Source: Nocardioides marmorisolisilvae
GTDB lineage: Bacteria > Actinomycetota > Actinomycetes > Propionibacteriales > Nocardioidaceae
Assembly: GCF_003725775.1 (NCBI RefSeq)
Contig: NZ_RJSG01000001.1
Coordinates: 186,262-250,261 of the forward strand
Direction of reading: 5' to 3'
DNA length: 64,000 nucleotides
The stretch's first letter is position 1. Every line of letters begins with the position of its first letter. Position numbers and translations under genes: made by a program. Below, piece by piece: positions 17,839 through 27,563 of this stretch. Below the pieces are notes generated by a model. The model made no database searches. It was given only the letters and a program-made list of their open reading frames with translations, and was not told the origin of the DNA.

Positions 17839-18852
17839 TCAGTACTGCTCGTCCTCGACGAACGAGTCATCGTCGTCGTCGTACGCCGCGAGAGCGGTGG
17901 CCGGGTCGAAGCCGGGCGCGCTGTCCTTGAGGGACAGACCCATCTCGACCAGCTTGGCCTTGACCTCGTCGATCGACTTCGCACCGAAGTTGCGGATGTC
18001 GAGGAGGTCCTGCTCCGAGCGGGCCACGAGCTCACCCACGGTGTGGATGCCCTCGCGCTTGAGGCAGTTGTAGGACCGGACGGTCAGGCTCAGGTCCTCG
18101 ACCGGCATGGCCAGGTCCTGCGCCAGCTGCTCGTCGACCGGCGACGGGCCGATGTCGATGCCCTCGGCCTCGACGTTCAGCTCACGAGCCAGGCCGAAGA
18201 GCTCGACCAGGGTCTTTCCGGCCGACGCGATGGCGTCGCGCGGACGGATCGAGGACTTGGTCTCGACGTCGATGACCAGCTTGTCGAAGTCGGTGCGCTG
18301 CTCGACACGGGTCGCCTCGACCTTGTAGGTCACCTTGAGCACCGGCGAGTAGATCGAGTCGACCGGCATCCGGCCGATCTCGTTGTCCGCACCCTTGTTC
18401 TGGACCGAGCTGACGTAACCGCGACCCCGCTCGACGACCAGCTCCATCTCGAGCTTGCCCTTGTCGTTCAGGGTGGCGATCTTCAGGTCGGGGTTGTGGA
18501 CCTCGACACCGGCCGGCGGAGCGATGTCCGCGGCGGTGACGTCACCGGCGCCCTGCTTGCGCAGGTACATGGTGACGGGCTCGTCGTGCTCCGAGGAGAC
18601 GACCAGGCCCTTGAGGTTCAGGATGATCTCGGTGACGTCTTCCTTGACGCCCTCGATGGTGGAGAACTCGTGAAGAGCGGTGTCCACCTTGATGCTGGTG
18701 ACCGAGGCACCCGGGATGGAGCTGAGCAGGGTGCGACGGAGCGAGTTGCCGAGCGTGTAGCCGAAGCCGGGCTCCAGCGGCTCGATGACGAACCGCGAAC
18801 GGAACTCGTCAACGACATCTTCCGACAGGGTCGGGCGCTGTGCGATGAGCAC
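17839..18852 (-). CDS. rpoA: RNA polymerase alpha subunit
   Basis: 337 residues. The N-terminal dimerisation domain ([24 protein letters not shown]) assembles with beta and beta-prime. The C-terminal DNA- and activator-binding domain at about 245-315 contains [18 protein letters not shown] and [12 protein letters not shown]. The end is very acidic ([16 protein letters not shown]). It lies between rpsD and rplQ in the usual alpha operon order. Confidence 0.98.
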   Translation of the reverse strand: MLIAQRPTLSEDVVDEFRSRFVIEPLEPGFGYTLGNSLRRTLLSSIPGASVTSIKVDTALHEFSTIEGVKEDVTEIILNLKGLVVSSEHDEPVTMYLRKQGAGDVTAADIAPPAGVEVHNPDLKIATLNDKGKLEMELVVERGRGYVSSVQNKGADNEIGRMPVDSIYSPVLKVTYKVEATRVEQRTDFDKLVIDVETKSSIRPRDAIASAGKTLVELFGLARELNVEAEGIDIGPSPVDEQLAQDLAMPVEDLSLTVRSYNCLKREGIHTVGELVARSEQDLLDIRNFGAKSIDEVKAKLVEMGLSLKDSAPGFDPATALAAYDDDDDSFVEDEQY

Positions 18853-18919
18853 TGGTGTTTTCCTTTCCGAGCCCCACCTCTATTTGAAGGGCTCGAACTC
18901 ACTGGGGTGGTGGAGTGGA

Positions 18920-19528
18920 TTACTTCTTCGAGTAGTACTCGACGATGAGCTGCTCCTGGACCGGAAGCTCGATCTGAGCACGGACCGGGAGCGAGTGCAC
19001 GAGGACGCGCATCCGCGACGGGACGGCCTCGAGCCAGGCCGGGACGATCCGCTCGCCGTGGGTCTCGCGAGCCACGATGAACGGGGTCATCTCCAGGCTC
19101 TTCTCCCGGACGTCGATGACGTCGTGGGCGGAGACCTGGAACGACGGGATGTCGACCTTCTTGCCGTTCACCAGGAAGTGACCGTGCACGACCAGCTGGC
19201 GGGCGTGACGACGGGTCCGGGCGAAGCCGGCGCGGTAGACGACGTTGTCGAGGCGGCACTCGAGGAGCTGGAGCAGGTTGTCACCGGTCTTGCCCGAGCG
19301 GCGCGCGGCCTCCTCGTAGTAGCGGTGGAACTGCTTCTCCATCACGCCGTAGGTGAAGCGGGCCTTCTGCTTCTCCTGCAGCTGATTGCGGTACTCGCTC
19401 TCCTTGATGCGCGCACGGCCGTGCTGGCCGGGGGCGTAGGGGCGCTTCTCGAAGGCGGCGTCGCCGCCGACCAGGTCGACACCGAGGCGGCGCGACTTCT
19501 TGGTCATGGGGCCGGTGTAGCGGGCCAT
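18920..19528 (-). CDS. rpsD: 30S ribosomal protein S4
   Basis: 202 residues; primary 16S rRNA-binding protein. The S4 RNA-binding domain lies at about 92-155 (LECRLDNVVYRAGFARTRRHARQLVVHGHF). The N-terminal cysteine cluster of zinc-binding S4 is absent (zinc-free form). S4 represses the alpha operon in E. coli by binding the rpsM leader; the hairpin-rich rpmJ-rpsM gap here makes a similar control possible. Confidence 0.98.
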   Translation of the reverse strand: MARYTGPMTKKSRRLGVDLVGGDAAFEKRPYAPGQHGRARIKESEYRNQLQEKQKARFTYGVMEKQFHRYYEEAARRSGKTGDNLLQLLECRLDNVVYRAGFARTRRHARQLVVHGHFLVNGKKVDIPSFQVSAHDVIDVREKSLEMTPFIVARETHGERIVPAWLEAVPSRMRVLVHSLPVRAQIELPVQEQLIVEYYSKK

Positions 19529-19559
19529 GGTTCAGTCTCTCTTTCTCAGTATCGGGTGG

Positions 19560-19967
19560 TCAGACGCGCCGGCGCTTGGGCGGGCGGCAACCGTTGTGCG
19601 GGGTGGGCGTGACGTCCTGGATGGTGCCGACCTCGAGGCCGATGGCACCCAGCGAACGGATCGCGGTCTCGCGGCCCGAACCCGGACCCTTGACGAAGAC
19701 GTCGATCTTCTTCATGCCGTGGTCCATCGCACGACGACCGGCGGCCTCGGCGGCCATCTGGGCGGCGTACGGGGTGGACTTGCGCGAGCCCTTGAAGCCG
19801 ACGGTGCCGGCAGAGGCCCACGAGATCACCGCACCGGTCGGGTCGGTGATCGTGACGATGGTGTTGTTGAACGTGCTCTTGATGTGGGCTTCGCCCGCGG
19901 CGACGTTCTTCTTCTCCTTGCGACGGACCTTGGTCTTCGCCGCAGCCTGACGGCTCTTGGGAGGCAT
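19560..19967 (-). CDS. rpsK: 30S ribosomal protein S11
   Basis: 135 residues. The core begins at [21 protein letters not shown] and ends in the conserved [16 protein letters not shown], the tail that contacts 16S rRNA at the platform. The N-terminus has a basic extension of about 20 residues, as in other actinobacteria. Between rpsM and rpsD. Confidence 0.98.
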   Translation of the reverse strand: MPPKSRQAAAKTKVRRKEKKNVAAGEAHIKSTFNNTIVTITDPTGAVISWASAGTVGFKGSRKSTPYAAQMAAEAAGRRAMDHGMKKIDVFVKGPGSGRETAIRSLGAIGLEVGTIQDVTPTPHNGCRPPKRRRV

Positions 19968-20025
19968 TCAGTACTCCTGTGTTCGAAAGTTCGAGTTCGT
20001 GGGAAGCAAGCTCAGTGACCGAGGG

Positions 20026-20400
20026 TCACTTGGCCTTCTTCTTGCCGGCGACAGTCCGCTTCGGGCCCTTGCGGGTACGAGCGTTGGTCTTGGTGCGCTG
20101 ACCGCGGACCGGAAGGCCCATGCGGTGGCGGCGACCCTGGTAGCTGCCGATCTCGATCTTCCGGCGGATGTCGGCCTGGACCTCGCGACGGAGGTCACCC
20201 TCGATCTTGAAGTTGGCCTCGATCTCGTCACGGAGCTTGACCAGCTCCTCGTCGCCCAGGGTGTGGACGCGCGCGTTCGGGTCGACCCCGGTGGCGGCGA
20301 GCAGCTGCTGGGCGCGGGTACGGCCGATGCCGTAGATGTAGGTGAGTGCGATCTCGATGCGCTTGTCGCGCGGGAGGTCAACACCAACAAGGCGTGCCAT
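20026..20400 (-). CDS. rpsM: 30S ribosomal protein S13
   Basis: 124 residues. Starts [21 protein letters not shown] with the helix-hairpin-helix [11 protein letters not shown] and ends in the basic [20 protein letters not shown] segment that reaches the P-site tRNA. First gene after the structured 187-base gap behind rpmJ, the expected position of alpha operon control. Confidence 0.98.
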   Translation of the reverse strand: MARLVGVDLPRDKRIEIALTYIYGIGRTRAQQLLAATGVDPNARVHTLGDEELVKLRDEIEANFKIEGDLRREVQADIRRKIEIGSYQGRRHRMGLPVRGQRTKTNARTRKGPKRTVAGKKKAK

Positions 20401-20443
20401 GTGTATTCCTTCAGTGGTTCACGGTGGTCTGGTCGTGTCGCGT

Positions 20444-20566
20444 CTGGAGTGGCACTCCAGCTCCGGCCATCCGTTCCGGAGGTGATTCGGTCAGTGCCTC
20501 GGCGCTGACCTAGCGATCACGTAGTGGATGTATTCAGTTGTCCTTCGAGACGGTTGCTGCGCAACC
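20444..20566 (-). promoter_or_regulatory. Structured leader before rpsM (four hairpins)
   Basis: The rpmJ-rpsM gap holds four stems: 20444-20460 (7-base perfect, 3-base loop), 20461-20481 (6-base CTCCGG/CCGGAG), 20489-20510 (9-base stem with one mismatch, tetraloop) and 20552-20566 (6-base GGTTGC/GCAACC). The position matches that of the S4-binding alpha operon leader in E. coli; binding here is inference. Confidence 0.5.
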
Positions 20567-20587
20567 TCCTCAGGAACCGGGGCTGGT

Positions 20588-20701
20588 TCAGCCCTGGCGC
20601 TGCTTGTGGCGCGGGTTCTCGCAGATCACCATGACGCGGCCGTGGCGACGGATCACCTTGCACTTGTCACAGATCGGCTTGACGCTCGGGTTGACCTTCA
20701 T
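20588..20701 (-). CDS. rpmJ: 50S ribosomal protein L36, zinc-binding form
   Basis: 37 residues, [20 protein letters not shown] and then [17 protein letters not shown]. It keeps the full C-x2-C...C...H zinc ribbon (CDKC, a later Cys in VICEN, His in NPRHK). Found by translating the gap between infA and rpsM. Confidence 0.97.
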   Translation of the reverse strand: MKVNPSVKPICDKCKVIRRHGRVMVICENPRHKQRQG

Positions 20702-20732
20702 GTCAGCCCTTTCTTGCTAGTTCGGCTGGGAC

Positions 20733-20954
20733 TTACTTGTACCGGTAGACGATCCGACCTCGGGTGAGGTCGTACGGGGAGAGCTCCACCACGACGCGGT
20801 CCTCGGGGAGGATCCGGATGTAGTGCTGGCGCATCTTGCCGCTGATGTGGGCGAGAACCTTGTGTCCGTTGGTCAGCTCGACCCGGAACATGGCATTCGG
20901 AAGGGCCTCCACGACGGAGCCCTCCATCTCGATCACGCCTTCTTTCTTCGGCAT
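20733..20954 (-). CDS. infA: Translation initiation factor IF-1
   Basis: 73 residues, [20 protein letters not shown] onward, the S1-like OB fold with [21 protein letters not shown] chose the ATG at 20954, which gives the standard actinobacterial length; a GTG at 20963 would add three residues. GGAGG is very close to the start (two bases), which is unusual. It heads the alpha-type segment infA-rpmJ-rpsM-rpsK-rpsD-rpoA-rplQ. Confidence 0.97.
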   Translation of the reverse strand: MPKKEGVIEMEGSVVEALPNAMFRVELTNGHKVLAHISGKMRQHYIRILPEDRVVVELSPYDLTRGRIVYRYK

Positions 20955-21155
20955 GTCCTCCACAATCTGTTGACCGTTTTATCTACCGTTCGACCCGGGA
21001 ACCGCCTGCTCCGGCGTACCGGGGCAGTGGACCTCGTGGAACCGCGGGATGAGCCTTGTTTCCCCGCGCACCAGCGCACCGCAGCAAGCTGCGAGAGCTG
21101 ACGTCCGGGCAGCCGTAAGGCGCCATCCAACGAACCCACGTTGGGCCGACACATC

Positions 21156-21161
21156 AGTCTA
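21156..21161 (-). promoter_or_regulatory. Candidate -10 of the infA-rplQ transcript
   Basis: Minus-strand TAGACT is a good actinobacterial -10, about 200 bases before infA in the 269-base map-infA gap. No convincing -35 at 16-18 bases. The 5' leader would be about 195 bases. A small stem, CCGGG/CCCGG at 21201-21215, lies between the map stop and this site. Confidence 0.42.
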
Positions 21162-21223
21162 GGTGAATCGGCCGCTCAAACGCGAATCGAGCCCGTCATA
21201 CCGGGACGAACCCGGCAAAACGG

Positions 21224-22063
21224 CTACCGTCCGCCGTACGGCACCCCGAGCGCGGCCAGCTTGGCCTCGCCCCCGTCGAGCGCGGTGAGCACCCAGGGCC
21301 CCTTCTCGGTGAGCGTGAAGGTGTGCTCGAAGTGCGCCGACATGCTGCCGTCGGTGGTCACGATCGTCCAGTCGTCCTCGGCCACCAGGGTGTTCTTGCT
21401 GCCCAGGGTGACCATCGGCTCCACCGCCAGCGCCAGCCCGAGCTCGAGCTTGGCCCCGCGGCCGGCCTTGCCGTAGTTCGGCACGTTCGGCGGCTGGTGC
21501 ATCTCGGTGCCGATGCCGTGCCCGGTGTAGTCCTCGAGGATCCCGTAGGAACCGCCCGAAGGGTGGGTCTGGGCGCGGATGTAGGTCTCGACCGCGTGCG
21601 AGATGTCGGTGACCCGCCCGCCGAGGCGCGCGGCGGCGAAGCCGGCCCACATCGAGCCCTCGGTGACGTCCATCAGCTGCTGCACGGCCGGGTCGATCTG
21701 GCCCACGGCGACGGTGATCGCCGCGTCGCCGTGCCAGCCGTCGACGATGGCGCCGCAGTCGATCGAGATCACGTCCCCGTCGGCCAGCACCCGGTCCCCC
21801 GGTACGCCGTGCACGACCTCGTCGTTGACCGAGGCGCAGATCGTGCCGGTGAACGGCGGGTGCCCGTAGCCGAGGAACGACGGGATGCCGCCCCCCGAAC
21901 GGATGTTGTCCTCCGCGATCGCGTCCAGCTCACGGGTGCTGATCCCGGCGCGCACCGAGGAGCGCAGCAGCTCCAGGGTCTGCCCGACCAGCAGCCCGGC
22001 GACCCGCATCTTCGCGATCTGCTCCGGGGTCTTGATCTGGATCCCGCGGTCCCTGAATCCCAT
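21224..22063 (-). CDS. map: Methionine aminopeptidase, type I
   Basis: 279 residues. Removes the initiator methionine from new proteins. The five metal ligands are visible: Asp in VISIDCGA, Asp in GWHGDAAI, His in YTGHGIGTEMH, Glu in AVEPMVT and Glu in AHFEHTF. No N-terminal SH3-binding zinc extension. It lies 12 bases after adk in the secY-adk-map order and probably ends the spc-type transcript. Confidence 0.97.
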   Translation of the reverse strand: MGFRDRGIQIKTPEQIAKMRVAGLLVGQTLELLRSSVRAGISTRELDAIAEDNIRSGGGIPSFLGYGHPPFTGTICASVNDEVVHGVPGDRVLADGDVISIDCGAIVDGWHGDAAITVAVGQIDPAVQQLMDVTEGSMWAGFAAARLGGRVTDISHAVETYIRAQTHPSGGSYGILEDYTGHGIGTEMHQPPNVPNYGKAGRGAKLELGLALAVEPMVTLGSKNTLVAEDDWTIVTTDGSMSAHFEHTFTLTEKGPWVLTALDGGEAKLAALGVPYGGR

Positions 22064-22075
22064 CGCGGGAAAGAC

Positions 22076-22651
22076 CTAGCTCTGCTTGACGGCGTCGAGC
22101 GCGGCGAAGATGCGCCCGGAGACCTCGTCGATCTCGCCGAGCCCGTCGACCTCGATCAGCAGGCCGCGGCCCCGGTAGACGTCGATGAGCGGCTCGGTCT
22201 GCTCGGCGTAGACCTCCTGGCGCCGGCGGATGACCTCTTCGGTGTCATCGGCACGGCCCTCGGTCTTGGCCCGCTGCAGCAGCCGCTGCACGAGCTCCTC
22301 GGAGTTGACCGTCAGCACCACCACGGCGTCCAGCGCGTGCCCGGTGAACGCGATCATCCCGTCGAGCTCGGTGACCTGGGCGAGCGTGCGCGGGTAGCCG
22401 TCGAGCAGGAAGCCCGGCTTCGCGTCGTCCTCGTCGATCCGGTTGCGGACCATCAGGTTGGTGACCTCGTCCGGCACGTACTCGCCGGCGTCCATGTAGC
22501 GCTTCGCCTCGATGCCGAGCGGCGTGCCCTGGGAGACGTTGGCGCGGAAGATGTCGCCGGTGGAGATGGCAGGGATGCCGAAGTGGTCGGCAACGCCCTT
22601 GGCCTGGGTCCCCTTTCCAGCACCCGGGGGACCCATCAGGATCAGTCTCAT
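22076..22651 (-). CDS. adk: Adenylate kinase
   Basis: 191 residues; converts ATP plus AMP to 2 ADP. P-loop GPPGAGKGTQA at 7-17, AMP-binding STGDIFR and LLDGYPRTLAQ. It is the short form with a small lid and no zinc-binding cysteines (the LID region is about RAKTEGRADDTEEVIRRR). ATG overlaps the secY stop by four bases, so the two are translationally coupled. Confidence 0.97.
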   Translation of the reverse strand: MRLILMGPPGAGKGTQAKGVADHFGIPAISTGDIFRANVSQGTPLGIEAKRYMDAGEYVPDEVTNLMVRNRIDEDDAKPGFLLDGYPRTLAQVTELDGMIAFTGHALDAVVVLTVNSEELVQRLLQRAKTEGRADDTEEVIRRRQEVYAEQTEPLIDVYRGRGLLIEVDGLGEIDEVSGRIFAALDAVKQS

Positions 22652-23943
22652 CGCAAGAAGCCTTCGTAGTTGCGCTGCTGCAGCTGGCTCTCGATCTGCT
22701 TCACGGTGTCGAGTGCGACACCGACCATGATGAGCAGGGAGGTGCCACCGAACGGGAAGTTCTGGTTGGCGTTGACCAGCACGAGCGCGACCAGCGGGAT
22801 CAGTGCGATGAGACCCAGGTAGAGCGCGCCCGGCAGCGTGATCCGGGACAGGACGTAGTTGAGGTAGTCCTCAGTCGGCTTACCCGCCCGGATCCCGGGG
22901 ATGAAGCCGCCGTACTGCTTCATGTTGTCGGCGACCTCTTGGGGGTTGAAGGTGATCGCGACGTAGAAGTAGGTGAAGAAGATGATCAGGCCGAAGTAGA
23001 GGGCCATGTAGATCGGGTGGTCACCCTTGACCAGGTTCTGGCTGATCCAGGTCAGCACCTGCGAGTCCGAGTTCCGGTTGAACTGGACGGCCATCGCCGG
23101 CAGGTAGAGCAGGCTGGAGGCGAAGATGACCGGGATGACACCGGCCTGGTTCACCTTCAGCGGGATGTAGGTCGAGGAGCCGCCGAACATCTTGCGGCCG
23201 ACCATGCGCCGGGCGTACTGCACCGGAATTCGCCGTTGCGCCTGCTCGATGAAGATGACGCCGGCGACCACGACCAAACCGATCAGGATGACGCCGGAGA
23301 AGACCCACGGGCCCTGTGCCTTCTGCACGTTCCAGAGGGCGACCGGGAAGGTCGCGACCACCTGGGTGAAGATCAGGATCGACATGCCGTTGCCGATGCC
23401 GCGGTCGGTGACGAGCTCGCCGAGCCACATGATCACCGCGGTGCCGGCGGTCATCGTGATGACCATGATCGCGGCGGTCTTGAAGTTGTCGTGGTACAGC
23501 AGCGGGCGGTCGCAGTTCTGCAGCAGGTTGCCCGAGCGCGCCAGCGCCACGATGCCGGTGGCCTGCAGGATCGCCAGACCCAGGGTCACGTAGCGGGTGT
23601 ACTGGGTGATCTTGGCCTGGCCGGACTGGCCTTCCTTCTTCAGCGTCTCCAGTCGCGGGATGACCACGACGAGCAGCTGCAGGATGATGCTGGCCGTGAT
23701 GTACGGCATGATCCCGAGCGCGAAGATGGTCAGCTGGAGGAGCGCGCCACCGGAGAACAGGTTGATCAGGCCGTAGATGCCGTCGTTCTTCGCGGCGTCG
23801 AAGCAGGCCTGGACGTTGGCCACGTGGACACCCGGAGCCGGGATCTGCGAGCCCAGTCGGAACACTGCCACGATGAGCAGGACGAACAGCAGCTTCTTGC
23901 GCAGGTCCGGGGTCCGGAATGCGTTGGCGAATGCGCCTAGCAC
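22648..23943 (-). CDS. secY: Preprotein translocase subunit SecY
   Basis: 431 residues with ten membrane helices, the protein-conducting channel. Starts MLGAFANAFRTPDLRKKLLF; the plug region follows helix 1 and cytoplasmic loops with SGQAKITQYTRY and GKPTEDYLNYVLSRIT are typical of SecY. The gene follows rplO after a 135-base structured gap, wider than most gaps in this block. Confidence 0.98.
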   Translation of the reverse strand: MLGAFANAFRTPDLRKKLLFVLLIVAVFRLGSQIPAPGVHVANVQACFDAAKNDGIYGLINLFSGGALLQLTIFALGIMPYITASIILQLLVVVIPRLETLKKEGQSGQAKITQYTRYVTLGLAILQATGIVALARSGNLLQNCDRPLLYHDNFKTAAIMVITMTAGTAVIMWLGELVTDRGIGNGMSILIFTQVVATFPVALWNVQKAQGPWVFSGVILIGLVVVAGVIFIEQAQRRIPVQYARRMVGRKMFGGSSTYIPLKVNQAGVIPVIFASSLLYLPAMAVQFNRNSDSQVLTWISQNLVKGDHPIYMALYFGLIIFFTYFYVAITFNPQEVADNMKQYGGFIPGIRAGKPTEDYLNYVLSRITLPGALYLGLIALIPLVALVLVNANQNFPFGGTSLLIMVGVALDTVKQIESQLQQRNYEGFLR

Positions 23944-24004
23944 GTGCTCCTCTTTCGCTCTTCGTGGTGTCCGGCCGCGCTGCGCGCGAGCCCGTGGAAG
24001 CCTA

Positions 24005-24057
24005 ACAGGGCAGGAGGCGCCTCACCCCTGAGAGGTGGAAGATGCCCACTGCCCTGT
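24005..24057 (-). other. Structured region between rplO and secY
   Basis: ACAGGGCAG at 24005-24013 pairs with CTGCCCTGT at 24049-24057 over nine bases and encloses the palindrome GAGGCGCCTC (24014-24023) and a CACC/GGTG stem (24023-24037). This could be an attenuator, a processing site or a secY leader. Confidence 0.45.
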
Positions 24058-24078
24058 CTGGCTTGTCCGGCGTGCGGC

Positions 24079-24519
24079 TCAGAGCTCGGTCGCGGTGCCA
24101 CCGGCAGCCGCGATCTTCTCCTTGGCCGAGGCCGAGAACTTGTCAGCGGTGACCTGGACCTTGACGGTGATCTCGCCGTCGCCCAGGACCTTGACCGGCT
24201 GGCCCTTGCGGACCGCGCCCTTGGCCACCAGGTCGGCGACGGTGACGTCCCCGCCCTTCGGGAACAGCGCGCTGATCCGGTCCAGGTTCACGACCTGGAA
24301 CTCGACCTTGAACGGGTTCTTGAAGCCCTTGAGCTTGGGCAGACGCATGTGGATCGGCATCTGGCCACCCTCGAAGGCGACCGGAACCTGGTAGCGCGCC
24401 TTGGTGCCCTTGGTACCACGACCGGCGGTCTTGCCCTTCGAGCCCTCACCACGACCCACGCGGGTCTTGGCGGTCTTGGCTCCCGGGGCGGGACGCAGGT
24501 GGTGCAGCTTGAGCGACAT
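24079..24519 (-). CDS. rplO: 50S ribosomal protein L15
   Basis: 146 residues, [20 protein letters not shown] with the conserved [19 protein letters not shown] segment and the [18 protein letters not shown] core. Its ATG overlaps the rpmD stop by one base. Confidence 0.97.
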   Translation of the reverse strand: MSLKLHHLRPAPGAKTAKTRVGRGEGSKGKTAGRGTKGTKARYQVPVAFEGGQMPIHMRLPKLKGFKNPFKVEFQVVNLDRISALFPKGGDVTVADLVAKGAVRKGQPVKVLGDGEITVKVQVTADKFSASAKEKIAAAGGTATEL

Positions 24520-24701
24520 CAGTCAACCTCCTCGACCGTCACCAGGTGACGGACGGTGTGGACCATGCCGCGGAACTCCGGGCGGTCCTCCTTGACGACC
24601 ACGTCGTTGATCCGCTTGAGACCCAGCGAACGCAGGGTGTCGCGCTGGTTCTGCTTCAGACCGACGAGGCCCTTCTTCTGCGTGATCCGCATCTGGCCCA
24701 T
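24519..24701 (-). CDS. rpmD: 50S ribosomal protein L30
   Basis: 60 residues, [20 protein letters not shown] followed by the [13 protein letters not shown] end, the normal length. The ATG at 24701 overlaps the rpsE stop by one base (TGATG). An upstream extension open to 24926 lies inside rpsE and is not real. Confidence 0.96.
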   Translation of the reverse strand: MGQMRITQKKGLVGLKQNQRDTLRSLGLKRINDVVVKEDRPEFRGMVHTVRHLVTVEEVD

Positions 24702-25339
24702 CAGACCGTCACCTCCGCGGCGGCCGCAGCCTTCGCCTCGGCGACGCCCTCGGCACGAGCCCGGAGCAGCGCGGCGGGAGCAACGTCCTCGACCGGCAAG
24801 CCACGACGGGCGGCCACGGCCTCCGGCTCCTCCAGCATCTTCAGCGCCTCGACGGTCGCGTGCACGATGTTGATCTGGTTCGACGAGCCGAGCGACTTGC
24901 TGAGCACGTCGTGGATGCCGGCGCACTCGAGCACCGCGCGCACCGGACCACCGGCGATGACACCGGTACCGGGAGCGGCGGGACGCAGGAACACGACGCC
25001 GGCGGCCTTCTCACCCTGGACCGGGTGCGGGATGGTGCCCTGGATGCGCGGGACGCGGAAGAAGTGCTTCTTCGCCTCCTCGACACCCTTCGCGATGGCC
25101 GCGGGGACCTCCTTGGCCTTGCCGTAGCCGACACCGACCATGCCGTCGCCGTCGCCGACGATCACGAGGGCGGTGAAGCTGAAGCGACGACCACCCTTGA
25201 CGACCTTGGCGACACGGTTGATCGCGACGACTCGCTCGATGTAGGCGGTCTTGTCGGCGTTGTCACGGCCGCCGCGGTTGTCGCGACCTCCACGACCCTG
25301 CCGGTCACCACCGGCGCGTCCGCGCTGGGGTCCGCTCAT
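24701..25339 (-). CDS. rpsE: 30S ribosomal protein S5
   Basis: 212 residues. Core at about 30-195, with [19 protein letters not shown] and the [11 protein letters not shown] and [15 protein letters not shown] motifs. The N-terminal 28 residues are Gly/Arg/Asp-rich ([20 protein letters not shown]), a basic flexible extension longer than in E. coli. Between rplR and rpmD. Confidence 0.97.
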   Translation of the reverse strand: MSGPQRGRAGGDRQGRGGRDNRGGRDNADKTAYIERVVAINRVAKVVKGGRRFSFTALVIVGDGDGMVGVGYGKAKEVPAAIAKGVEEAKKHFFRVPRIQGTIPHPVQGEKAAGVVFLRPAAPGTGVIAGGPVRAVLECAGIHDVLSKSLGSSNQINIVHATVEALKMLEEPEAVAARRGLPVEDVAPAALLRARAEGVAEAKAAAAAEVTV

Positions 25340-25367
25340 GAGATCTACCTCTTCCTTGTCTTCGCGA

Positions 25368-25751
25368 TCAGAAGGTCAGCCCACCCTCGCGGGCAGCGTC
25401 CGCGAGGGCCGCGACGCGACCGTGGTACTTGTTGCCGGCGCGGTCGAAGACCACGCCCTCGATGCCGGCGGCCTTGGCGCGTGCAGCCACCAGCTCGCCG
25501 ACCTTCTTGGCCTTCTCGGTCTTGTCGCCGGACACGGCGCGGACGTCGGCCTCCATGGTGGAGGCGGAGGCCAGCGTCTTGCCGACCAGGTCGTCGACGA
25601 CCTGGACCGAGATGTGCTTCGGGGACCGGGTGACCACCAGGCGCGGACGCTCGGAGGTGCCGTTCAGCTTCTTGCGACCCCGCTTCTGACGACGCAGCCG
25701 GGAGGCCGCGCGGTCGGCGGTGTGCTTGTTGTGCTTCAGGGAGATCGCCAT
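25368..25751 (-). CDS. rplR: 50S ribosomal protein L18
   Basis: 127 residues. Binds 5S r[23 protein letters not shown] and the C-terminal [27 protein letters not shown] are the standard L18 signature. It begins two bases after the rplF stop. Confidence 0.97.
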   Translation of the reverse strand: MAISLKHNKHTADRAASRLRRQKRGRKKLNGTSERPRLVVTRSPKHISVQVVDDLVGKTLASASTMEADVRAVSGDKTEKAKKVGELVAARAKAAGIEGVVFDRAGNKYHGRVAALADAAREGGLTF

Positions 25752-25753
25752 GA

Positions 25754-26293
25754 CTACTTACCGGCCTTTCCGACCTTCTTGCGGACCTGCTCGCCCGCGT
25801 ACCGCACGCCCTTGCCCTTGTAGGGCTCCGGCTTGCGCAGCTTGCGGATGTTGGCCGCGACCTCGCCGACGAGCTGCTTGTCGATGCCGACGACCCCGAA
25901 GCGGGTCTGGTTCTCGACCGCGAAGGTGATGCCCTCGGGAGCCGGGAAGTTGATCACGTGGGAGTAGCCGAGCTGGAACTCCAGCTCCGTCGGGCCCTTG
26001 GAGATGACCCGGTAGCCGACCCCGACGATCTCGAGACGCTTCTCGTAGCCCTCGGTGACACCGACGACCATGTTGTTGATGAGCGTGCGGGTCAGCCCGT
26101 GCAGGGCCTTGCTGCGACGCTCGTCGTTCGGACGCTGGACCTCGAGGCCCTCGTCGGTCCTGGCGACGGTGATCGGCTCGGCGATGGTGTGCGTCAGGGT
26201 GCCCTTCGGGCCCTTGACCGTCACGACGCTGCCGTCGAGCTGGACGTCCACCCCGGAGGGAACCGGGACGGGAAGCTTGCCAATGCGCGACAT
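25754..26293 (-). CDS. rplF: 50S ribosomal protein L6
   Basis: 179 residues, [20 protein letters not shown] to the C-terminal [21 protein letters not shown] chose the ATG at 26293, with GGAGAGA just upstream, over one at 26347 that adds 18 residues unlike the family and overlaps rpsH. Two L6 repeats, with the second binding 23S helix 97. Confidence 0.97.
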   Translation of the reverse strand: MSRIGKLPVPVPSGVDVQLDGSVVTVKGPKGTLTHTIAEPITVARTDEGLEVQRPNDERRSKALHGLTRTLINNMVVGVTEGYEKRLEIVGVGYRVISKGPTELEFQLGYSHVINFPAPEGITFAVENQTRFGVVGIDKQLVGEVAANIRKLRKPEPYKGKGVRYAGEQVRKKVGKAGK

Positions 26294-26318
26294 TGCTCTC
26301 TCCTCTCCTGGTTTCCGG

Positions 26319-26738
26319 TTACCAGACGTAGGCGAGGACTTCCCCACCCACGCCCTTCTTGTTGGCCTGGCGGTCGGTCAGCAGGCCCTGGCTGGTCGAG
26401 ATGATCGCGACGCCGAGGCCACCGAGGACCTTGGGCAGCGCGGTGCTCTTCGCGTAGACGCGCAGACCGGGCTTGCTGATCCGGCGGACGCCGGCGATCG
26501 AGCGCTCACGGCTGCGGCCGTACTTGAGCTCGATGGTCAGGGTCTTGCCGACAGCCGGCTCGCCCTTCTCGTCGAAGTTGTCGGCGACCTTCCAGGAGGT
26601 GATGTAACCCTCCTGGAGCAGGATCTCCGCGACGCCAGCCTTCAGCTTGCTGTAGGGCATGGCGACAACGTCGTGGTACGCCTGGTTGGCGTTGCGCAGA
26701 CGCGTCAGCATGTCTGCGATCGGGTCAGTCATTGTCAT
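26319..26738 (-). CDS. rpsH: 30S ribosomal protein S8
   Basis: 139 residues, [20 protein letters not shown] to the conserved [10 protein letters not shown] end. It binds 16S helix 21. E. coli S8 also represses the spc operon at the rplX-rplE junction, which here is a one-base overlap with little room for such a site. The MTMTD start matches other actinobacteria. Confidence 0.97.
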   Translation of the reverse strand: MTMTDPIADMLTRLRNANQAYHDVVAMPYSKLKAGVAEILLQEGYITSWKVADNFDEKGEPAVGKTLTIELKYGRSRERSIAGVRRISKPGLRVYAKSTALPKVLGGLGVAIISTSQGLLTDRQANKKGVGGEVLAYVW

Positions 26739-26812
26739 GGTGTGTGTTCTTTCTCGAAGTGGTTTCGCTCCGTACGGCGACGGGGCGACCTTCTACGTCT
26801 GTGGGTTCGCTG

Positions 26813-26998
26813 TTACCAGCTCGACTTGGTGACGCCGGGCAGCTCACCGCGGTGAGCCATCTCGCGCAGGCAGATCCGGCACAGGCCGAACTTCCTGTAG
26901 ACGGCCTTCGGGCGGCCGCAGCGCTGGCAACGGGTGTAGGCGCGCACCTTGAACTTGGGCGCCTTCGCGGCCTTGACCTTGAGTCCAGTCTTCGCCAT
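26813..26998 (-). CDS. rpsN: 30S ribosomal protein S14, zinc-binding type Z
   Basis: 61 residues, the short zinc form: CQRC and CRIC cysteine pairs in [20 protein letters not shown]. Ends [13 protein letters not shown]. This is the housekeeping copy in spc operons of Gram-positive bacteria. Confidence 0.97.
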   Translation of the reverse strand: MAKTGLKVKAAKAPKFKVRAYTRCQRCGRPKAVYRKFGLCRICLREMAHRGELPGVTKSSW

Positions 26999-26999
26999 G

Positions 27000-27563
27000 T
27001 CAGTTCTCCTTGAACGGGAAGCCGAGGTGCTTCAGCAGCGCCCGGCCCTCGTCGTCGTTGGTCGCAGAGGTCACGATGGTGATGTCCATACCCCGCGACC
27101 GGTCGATCTTGTCCTGGTCGATCTCGTGGAACATGACCTGCTCGGTCAGACCGAAGGTGTAGTTGCCCCGACCGTCGAACTGCTTCGGGTTCAGGCCGCG
27201 GAAGTCGCGGATGCGCGGCAGCGCGAGCGCCAGCAGGCGGTCCAGGAACTCCCACATCCGGTCGCCGCGCAGCGTGACGTGCGCACCGATCGGCATGCCC
27301 TCGCGCAGCTTGAACTGGGCGATCGACTTGCGGGCCTTGGTGACCTGCGGCTTCTGGCCGGTGATCGCGGTGAGGTCCTTGACGGCACCCTCGATCAGCT
27401 TGGAGTCGCGAGCAGCCTCGCCGACACCCATGTTGACCACGATCTTGACCAGGCCGGGGACCTGCATCACGTTGGCGTACTGGAACTCGTCGCGCAGCGC
27501 GGGGAGGATCTCCTCGCGGTAGCGCGTCTTCATCCGCGGCTTCTCAGTCATTGCTTCACTCAT
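27000..27563 (-). CDS. rplE: 50S ribosomal protein L5
   Basis: 187 residues. Binds 5S rRNA and the P-site tRNA loop. [20 protein letters not shown], the [20 protein letters not shown] segment and [19 protein letters not shown] are diagnostic. ATG overlaps the rplX stop by one base. Confidence 0.97.
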   Translation of the reverse strand: MSEAMTEKPRMKTRYREEILPALRDEFQYANVMQVPGLVKIVVNMGVGEAARDSKLIEGAVKDLTAITGQKPQVTKARKSIAQFKLREGMPIGAHVTLRGDRMWEFLDRLLALALPRIRDFRGLNPKQFDGRGNYTFGLTEQVMFHEIDQDKIDRSRGMDITIVTSATNDDEGRALLKHLGFPFKEN

